Origin: Dugong dugon
Taxonomy: Eukaryota > Chordata > Mammalia > Sirenia > Dugongidae
NCBI GenBank assembly: GCA_030035585.1
Contig: CM057482.1
Location: 9,721,001 to 9,785,000 of the forward strand
Reading direction: 5' to 3'
Length of the DNA: 64,000 nt
In this document: in pieces, positions 59,576-64,000 of the stretch
Layout: each line of letters begins with the position of its first letter
How positions within the stretch are numbered: position 1 is the first letter of the stretch
Notes under the pieces: model-generated
Told to the model about the DNA's origin: nothing
Seen by the model: only the letters and a program-made list of their open reading frames with translations
Database searches by the model: none
Position numbers and translations under genes: made by a program

Positions 59576-60560
59576 ATCCCACACAACCCAGACAGGATGG
59601 ACAAGAGGAACCTAGACACTAACTCACTAAGTTGTTGTCTTAAATACCAGAATCCATACAGTCAGCCTGTTAAGGATAAGTCCCATTTTGTTGCCCACCT
59701 GACCTTGTAGACATTTGAGTTACTTTGACGCCTGTGAGGTATTCTCTCCCCAGAATACACAATGGGTTGCCCAGCTGGATAGTAGGAGCAGTAGCTGGAA
59801 GACAAAAGCAGCTTCAGTAGTAGCTGGAGACCATCAATGACAGAGACTAAAATCCCCACTTACTGAGAAGCCAGAGACAGCAACCAGGACTGGACTGTGA
59901 GTCAGGGGCACCTCCAGTCCTAAGCTCAAGGCCTGGAGCTGTGGCCCCTCCTGGCCTCTGGCCTGGCTTTCCTGTTGTCCTCAGTCCTTGGTCCCACAGC
60001 TCTCTTCACGATAAACCCGTTCCTTGCAGGTACCTGAGTTTCTGTTCCTTGAACCCCAGTGCTGGGCACACCAGAGGAGCCAACTGACTGGTCAGCTGAC
60101 GTCTCACTCTGAGGGGTATTCCTTGTTATTACCAGAAAAATCTCCCTGGAAAGTTGTGCTACTTTGGATGCAAGGTGGCTGGGGTGGCCTCTGCCTGCTC
60201 CCCCTGGCCCGCTCTGGGTTGTGTTGTCTGAAGCTGTCTTATATCTGGGCATGGGGCAGGTGGCCCCGGGGCCCTAGGAGTGACACTGCTGGCTGGAGCC
60301 CTGGGTCTGGAGCCTGCCTGCCCCCTGGGAAGCAGGTTGCCATTCTGCCCTGAGCCAAGCTTTGCTCTCAGAGCTCAGGCAGGACATGCTTGTCTGAGGT
60401 GCCTTCAAGAACCCACTTCTTTTCCTCACACCTCAGTTTCCTCTTCTATAAAATGAAGGGTTTAGACTAGCTTAGTAATTTAAAATGTTTTAGTAGCAGA
60501 ACTATTTTTTTAGACAACATCTTACACTGAAATCCAATATTCAGAACAAAATATTAGTAT
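59576..60560. other. Intergenic DNA, nothing recognised
   Basis: No named repeat and no convincing exon. Open frames of about 108 codons on both strands at 59926-60353 lack known motifs and splice support. Confidence 0.5.
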
Positions 60561-60896
60561 CCAGTCATCCCTCTGTATCTTCGGGGAATTGGTTCTAGGA
60601 CCCTCGCAGATACCAAAATTCAAGGATGCTCAAGTCCCTTATATAAAATGACACAGTATTTGCATATAACCTATGCACATCTTCCCTATAGTTTAAATCA
60701 TCTCTAGATTATTTATAATACCTAATACAATGTAAGTGCTATGTAAATAGTTGTTATACTTTGTTGTTCAGGAAATAATGATGAGAAGAAAAGTCTGTAC
60801 ATGTTCAGGTCAGCCGAGCCCAGACCACGGTTGACCACGGTATCTGAAGCCACTGAAAGGAAAACCGTGGCTGAGGCGGCCGTGGGGGGCCTGCCC
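60561..60896 (+). repeat. MER2-like Tigger DNA transposon relic
   Basis: 'cagtcatccctctgtatctt' (left end), 'ggttctaggaccctcgcaga', 'gcatataacctatgcacatc', 'taaatcatctctagattatt', 'gtctgtacatgttcaggtca' fit MER2. The right inverted repeat is degraded or lost next to the SINE scrap. Confidence 0.7.
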
Positions 60897-60955
60897 GTGT
60901 ACTATAGGGTCGCTATGAGTCGGAATGGATTCGACGGCAATGGGTTTTTTTGGTT
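60897..60955 (+). mobile_element. AfroSINE, 3' end only
   Basis: 'actatagggtcgctatgagt' then 'cggaatggattcgacggcaa' with a T-run. Everything upstream is missing. Confidence 0.85.
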
Positions 60956-61339
60956 TACTGTAAACTTATTTTATTATTTCAAGTATTTCAAATTTATAAA
61001 ATATACTTATTAAAAAAGGGAATCAGTAAGAACTATGAGGCCGTTTCAATGAACAGGATAGTTGATTTACATCAACCACTGCTTCCAGTTCCTTTTTTTT
61101 TTTTTTTTCTAGTTGCCGGTATTGAGAAAATCAGGGAAAATCCTGGTCACAGTTAGTAGTTGAAATAGTTTTTAGCTAACCTTGCAATTTTAGGATAGTG
61201 AAAGAAGAATGGTAGAATTTTGTTGTTTCAAAGCTGAATCAGTAACTATGTTAGAATGATCCATATGTGGTTGCCAATAGGCCACCCCACCAATCTGGAT
61301 TTACAAAAACAGCAAATTTGTGTAATTCAATGAAACACT

Positions 61340-61480
61340 GATGGTTAATACTGTGTTCTAGGCTCCATGCAGAACTCTTTGCCAGCATGGCCTCATTTAA
61401 TCCACGCGACAACGCTCCTCCATTCTACAGACAAGGACACTGAGGCTCCAGGGGTTGTCCAAGGGTTACACAGGTGAAGC
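61340..61480 (-). repeat. Antisense MIR
   Basis: 'ctccatgcagaactctttgc', 'catttaatccacgcgacaac', 'ggacactgaggctccagggg' then 'ccaagggttacacaggtgaa' is the MIR core in reverse. Confidence 0.75.
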
Positions 61481-61489
61481 CCCAGGTGG

Positions 61490-61890
61490 GTGGCCCCCTG
61501 CCGCCCCCCAGCCTGCCTGCCTGCGAGAGAAGAATCGCGCCTCTGTGCGCGGCGGGCCGCCGGACGATGGCCCAGGGCTGTTTGTTTTCTTACCAGGGGT
61601 AACCAAACCTCCTGAGCAGCCTCCGCCGCCCAGCAGAAGCCCTGCCGGTGAAAGGGGGCTTTGTGTGCCGGCGGCGGAGGGCGAGGGCCCGGGCCATGGT
61701 GGGGAGCTGCGGGCCGAGCCAACTTGGGCGCCTGCTTGGGGGCGCCGCCCAGCAAGCAGGGCGGGGGCGTGTCGGGAGGGGCATTTTCACACCCAGCCTT
61801 CCTCCCGGGGCCCGCTCTATCGTTGCCTTCGTCCTCTGCAAGCTGTGGACTTCACGTCTGCACGGCGGGCCCAGTGTGCTCCGGATCTCT
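61490..61890. promoter_or_regulatory. CpG-rich island in intergenic DNA
   Basis: Dense CpG and GC, e.g. 'gcgcggcgggccgccggacg' at about 61549 and 'ggcgccgcccagcaagcagg' at about 61741, against a CpG-poor surround. Frames stay open on both strands (158 codons at 61455-61931) only because of base composition. Could be a promoter or enhancer of a neighbour; no exon identified. Confidence 0.5.
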
Positions 61891-62029
61891 GGAGGGGGTG
61901 GGAGGAGTCAATAGACAGGTGTCTCACCTGAAGGCCCATGGGGGATTCCTGTCGTTATCCCCCTGCAGGCTTTCCTGCAACCCTTCAGCAACCCCTGCTC
62001 CCTTCCTGCCCCCTCTCCTCCATGGCTGT

Positions 62030-62700
62030 TGAGTGCCTTCTACACGCTGAGCACCACGGAGGCAACAACCCCTGACACACAGACCAGGTCCCTGGCTTGA
62101 TGGCGCTTAAAGTCTGGGGAAACATGGGGGAAAGTAAGGGAGACACATACTAAACAGTAATTAAAGAGTGTAGTGAGTACATAGACTGAGCGATATGATA
62201 GGGTGGTCAGGAAGGAAGGTCTCTTGGAGGAGGTATTAGGCTGAGACTTGGAGGAGGCGCCCACCAGGTGAAGAGTCAGGGAAGAGGTAGAGGAAAGGCC
62301 CTGAGGCAGGAAAAAGCTTGTTGGTTTGAAGAACTGGAAGGTCACTGTGACTGGAGCCTGGTGCACAAGGGGGAGAGGGGAAGAGATGAGATGGGAGATG
62401 CAGGCTGGGCTGGGTCATTTAGAGCCTTGTAGACAGGCAGGGAGAGTAGGTTTTATTCTAAGTGCAATGGGAAACTACTGGAGGGTTTTATGCAGATGGC
62501 TTGATGATGGTTTGTGCTGCTGGGTAGAGAATGAACCTTGTATGGGGGAAAGGGAACAAAGGAGACCCGTTAGAGGACATAGCAGTCTTATGGGTGATGG
62601 GGGTGAAGACAGAGGGGCAGTCAATAGGCTGTGTGATCAATAAGTTGAGAAGTCAAGGTCACGGGGGAGGCGGTCCTGGACAGTAGAATGTGGTGGAGGC
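62030..62700 (+). repeat. Old dispersed repeat, family not named
   Basis: 'gagtgccttctacacgctga', 'cgatatgatagggtggtcag', 'aaaggccctgaggcaggaaa', 'taggttttattctaagtgca', 'gaaactactggagggtttta' are blocks of a common ancient mammalian repeat. Related text occurs at 23225-24530 and 54980-55450. Confidence 0.55.
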
Positions 62701-64000
62701 CCTGTGTGCCAAGGACAGCTGGCCCCTGAATGGCGGGCCCTGTAGTGTCCGGGAGGAAATGAAACCTCAACCCTTCTCTTGGTGGTGGGTTATTTCCCTT
62801 TCAGTGGACCACATCAGGCTCCTGGAAGTTTCAGCTTCCTGATTCTGAGGCCCATATGAGGTGGAATTTGGGAGAAGAAAGGGGAGGAGATAGTATTGGT
62901 GAGAGACCTGCTTGCTACCTTGTGGGATCATTCTCCCAGCCTCCCTTGGGGCAGAATTGGAATGGAGATTTTCTGCTTCAGCTGGGGGGGGGGGGGGGTG
63001 ATTCAGTGGTTGCCCTTCCTCCCAACCCCCAAAATAGGCACTTAACTTCCTCTTTCCCCACCCAGGGTCCCCCACTAGGTGTGAGCTCTTGGAAGGCAGG
63101 TACAGTCCCTCCGCTACCTCCAGGGCCTTTGTGAGGGAGAAGCCAGGGAGTGGAAGACATTGCCATGGTGGTGTGAGAGCAGCTCCCTCTGACGGGGTGG
63201 GGGTGGCTAAGAGGTGGGAGCAGAGGCCCTTTACAGCAGCACACAGTAAGAGTGCTCCAGATTAAAATCCTGCCCAAAAGGGTGAGCAAGAGCAGCCTGG
63301 TGCCATCTCCCACTGTCCACCACTCCCCTACCCCTCCAGGACCAGCCACAACCAAGCTGTCATGTACTCAATACTCATTCTGCGAAAGGCTTAACGGATG
63401 ATCTCAATTTTTAGTCTCTAGAGGGAGGCATATTTTCCCTATCAGACAGCTGAACACATGTTTAACAGTTCCAGAAATCCAGTCTGAGCCCCAAATCAGA
63501 GCCTAGGTCCCTAAACTGCCTCTCCCCAGCACAATGGACCTGGAGCAGGTTCGTAGTGAGGGAGAGAGGGAGGGATGGACGAACGGACGGACGGACAGGC
63601 CCGTGGGTGCTGGGAGGGGGGTAATCAGACGGATTGGGTCCTAGCATTCCTAAGCATAGCCTTAGCTGGGGTCTCCAGGCAGCACTCCCACCCAGGGACG
63701 GGCCCTGGAAGGGGAGAGAAGGGGGAAGGGGGGCGGTGCGGCCCCGAGGAAGGGTCTGAGGAACGCAAGGGACATCCTTGGTTGGCCCCCAGGACAGGCA
63801 CCGAGGGCTGGGCCCCGCCACCGCCCACGTGTGGCGCCCACAGGCCCAGCTCCTTAGTAGGCACTCAACAAAGGGTAGGTGAAATTTTGACTCGCCTGCG
63901 TTTCTCGCAATCAGTGGACACTCAGTAAATGTTTGCCAAACCGATGGCCCTCCACCGGAGGACTCCCAGTGAGCTCAGAGAGCTGCCCTTCGCTCCCGCC
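62700..64000. other. Intergenic DNA at the right edge
   Basis: Holds a G15 run (62984-62998), a worn antisense MIR-like segment (63358-63450), a gggaggga/ggac-rich stretch (63558-63597) and a GC-rich end. SNX22 lies next in human, but no exon of it was found here. Confidence 0.5.

Noticed and set aside
61455..61931. 158-codon open frame on plus, with overlapping frames on both strands
   Set aside because: All six frames are long because of the CpG-rich composition; no known motif and no splice support.
61900..64000. SNX22 first exon
   Set aside because: Expected by synteny, but no sequence encoding its N-terminus or a PX-type exon could be found on either strand.
1..64000. CRISPR array, operon or phage-like structure
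   Set aside because: The sequence is mammalian nuclear DNA with split genes and LINE/SINE repeats; no spaced palindromic repeat array exists.

Overview
The window is nuclear DNA of a placental mammal, almost certainly an afrotherian and probably an elephant. It holds about fifteen copies of the tRNA-derived AfroSINE (head reading gagccctggtggcgcagtgg, tail tatgagtcagaatcgactcgac). It also has an RTE-clade LINE sharing ends with a tRNA-Gly-headed SINE, and L1s with elephant-type 3'UTRs. Alu and rodent or carnivore SINEs are absent. Every genuine host gene is split by long introns. Family names for repeats come from recognition by eye, not from a database search.

Two host genes are present, head to head. 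CIAO2A (FAM96A; cytosolic iron-sulfur assembly, MIP18 family) enters on the minus strand: only coding exon 1 (7782-7905) is inside, and 1-7781 is its first intron. SNX1 (sorting nexin 1, a PX-BAR subunit of the retromer-associated SNX-BAR coat) is complete on the plus strand. It has fifteen coding exons from 10037 to 44454, and every exon phase joins to give 521 residues; the poly(A) signal is at 44819-44824. The order matches human 15q22, where SNX22 follows, but no SNX22 exon could be seen before the window ends.

Layout: 1-7.8 kb is CIAO2A intron 1, mostly L1, a MaLR-like solo LTR, L2 and AfroSINEs. 7.8-10.0 kb is the shared promoter interval, with three ZNF143/Staf-type motifs on the CIAO2A side and GC boxes on the SNX1 side. 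10.0-44.8 kb is SNX1, whose intron 6 holds a three-level transposon nest (an antisense L1 split by a near full-length RTE and by an AfroSINE). 44.8-64 kb is intergenic: an old L1 3'UTR, a nearly full-length antisense L1 (about 7 kb), MER5/MER2/MIR/L2 relics, two AfroSINEs stacked at one target site, and a CpG-rich island at about 61.5-61.9 kb.

No prokaryotic-style system, CRISPR array, functional RNA gene or undescribed host gene was found. The most informative signals are a composite tRNA-Gly/RTE SINE with intact target-site duplications, successive SINE insertions into one site, a GC-AG intron in SNX1, a start-overlapping upstream ORF in CIAO2A, and an unexplained gapless 91-bp direct repeat.
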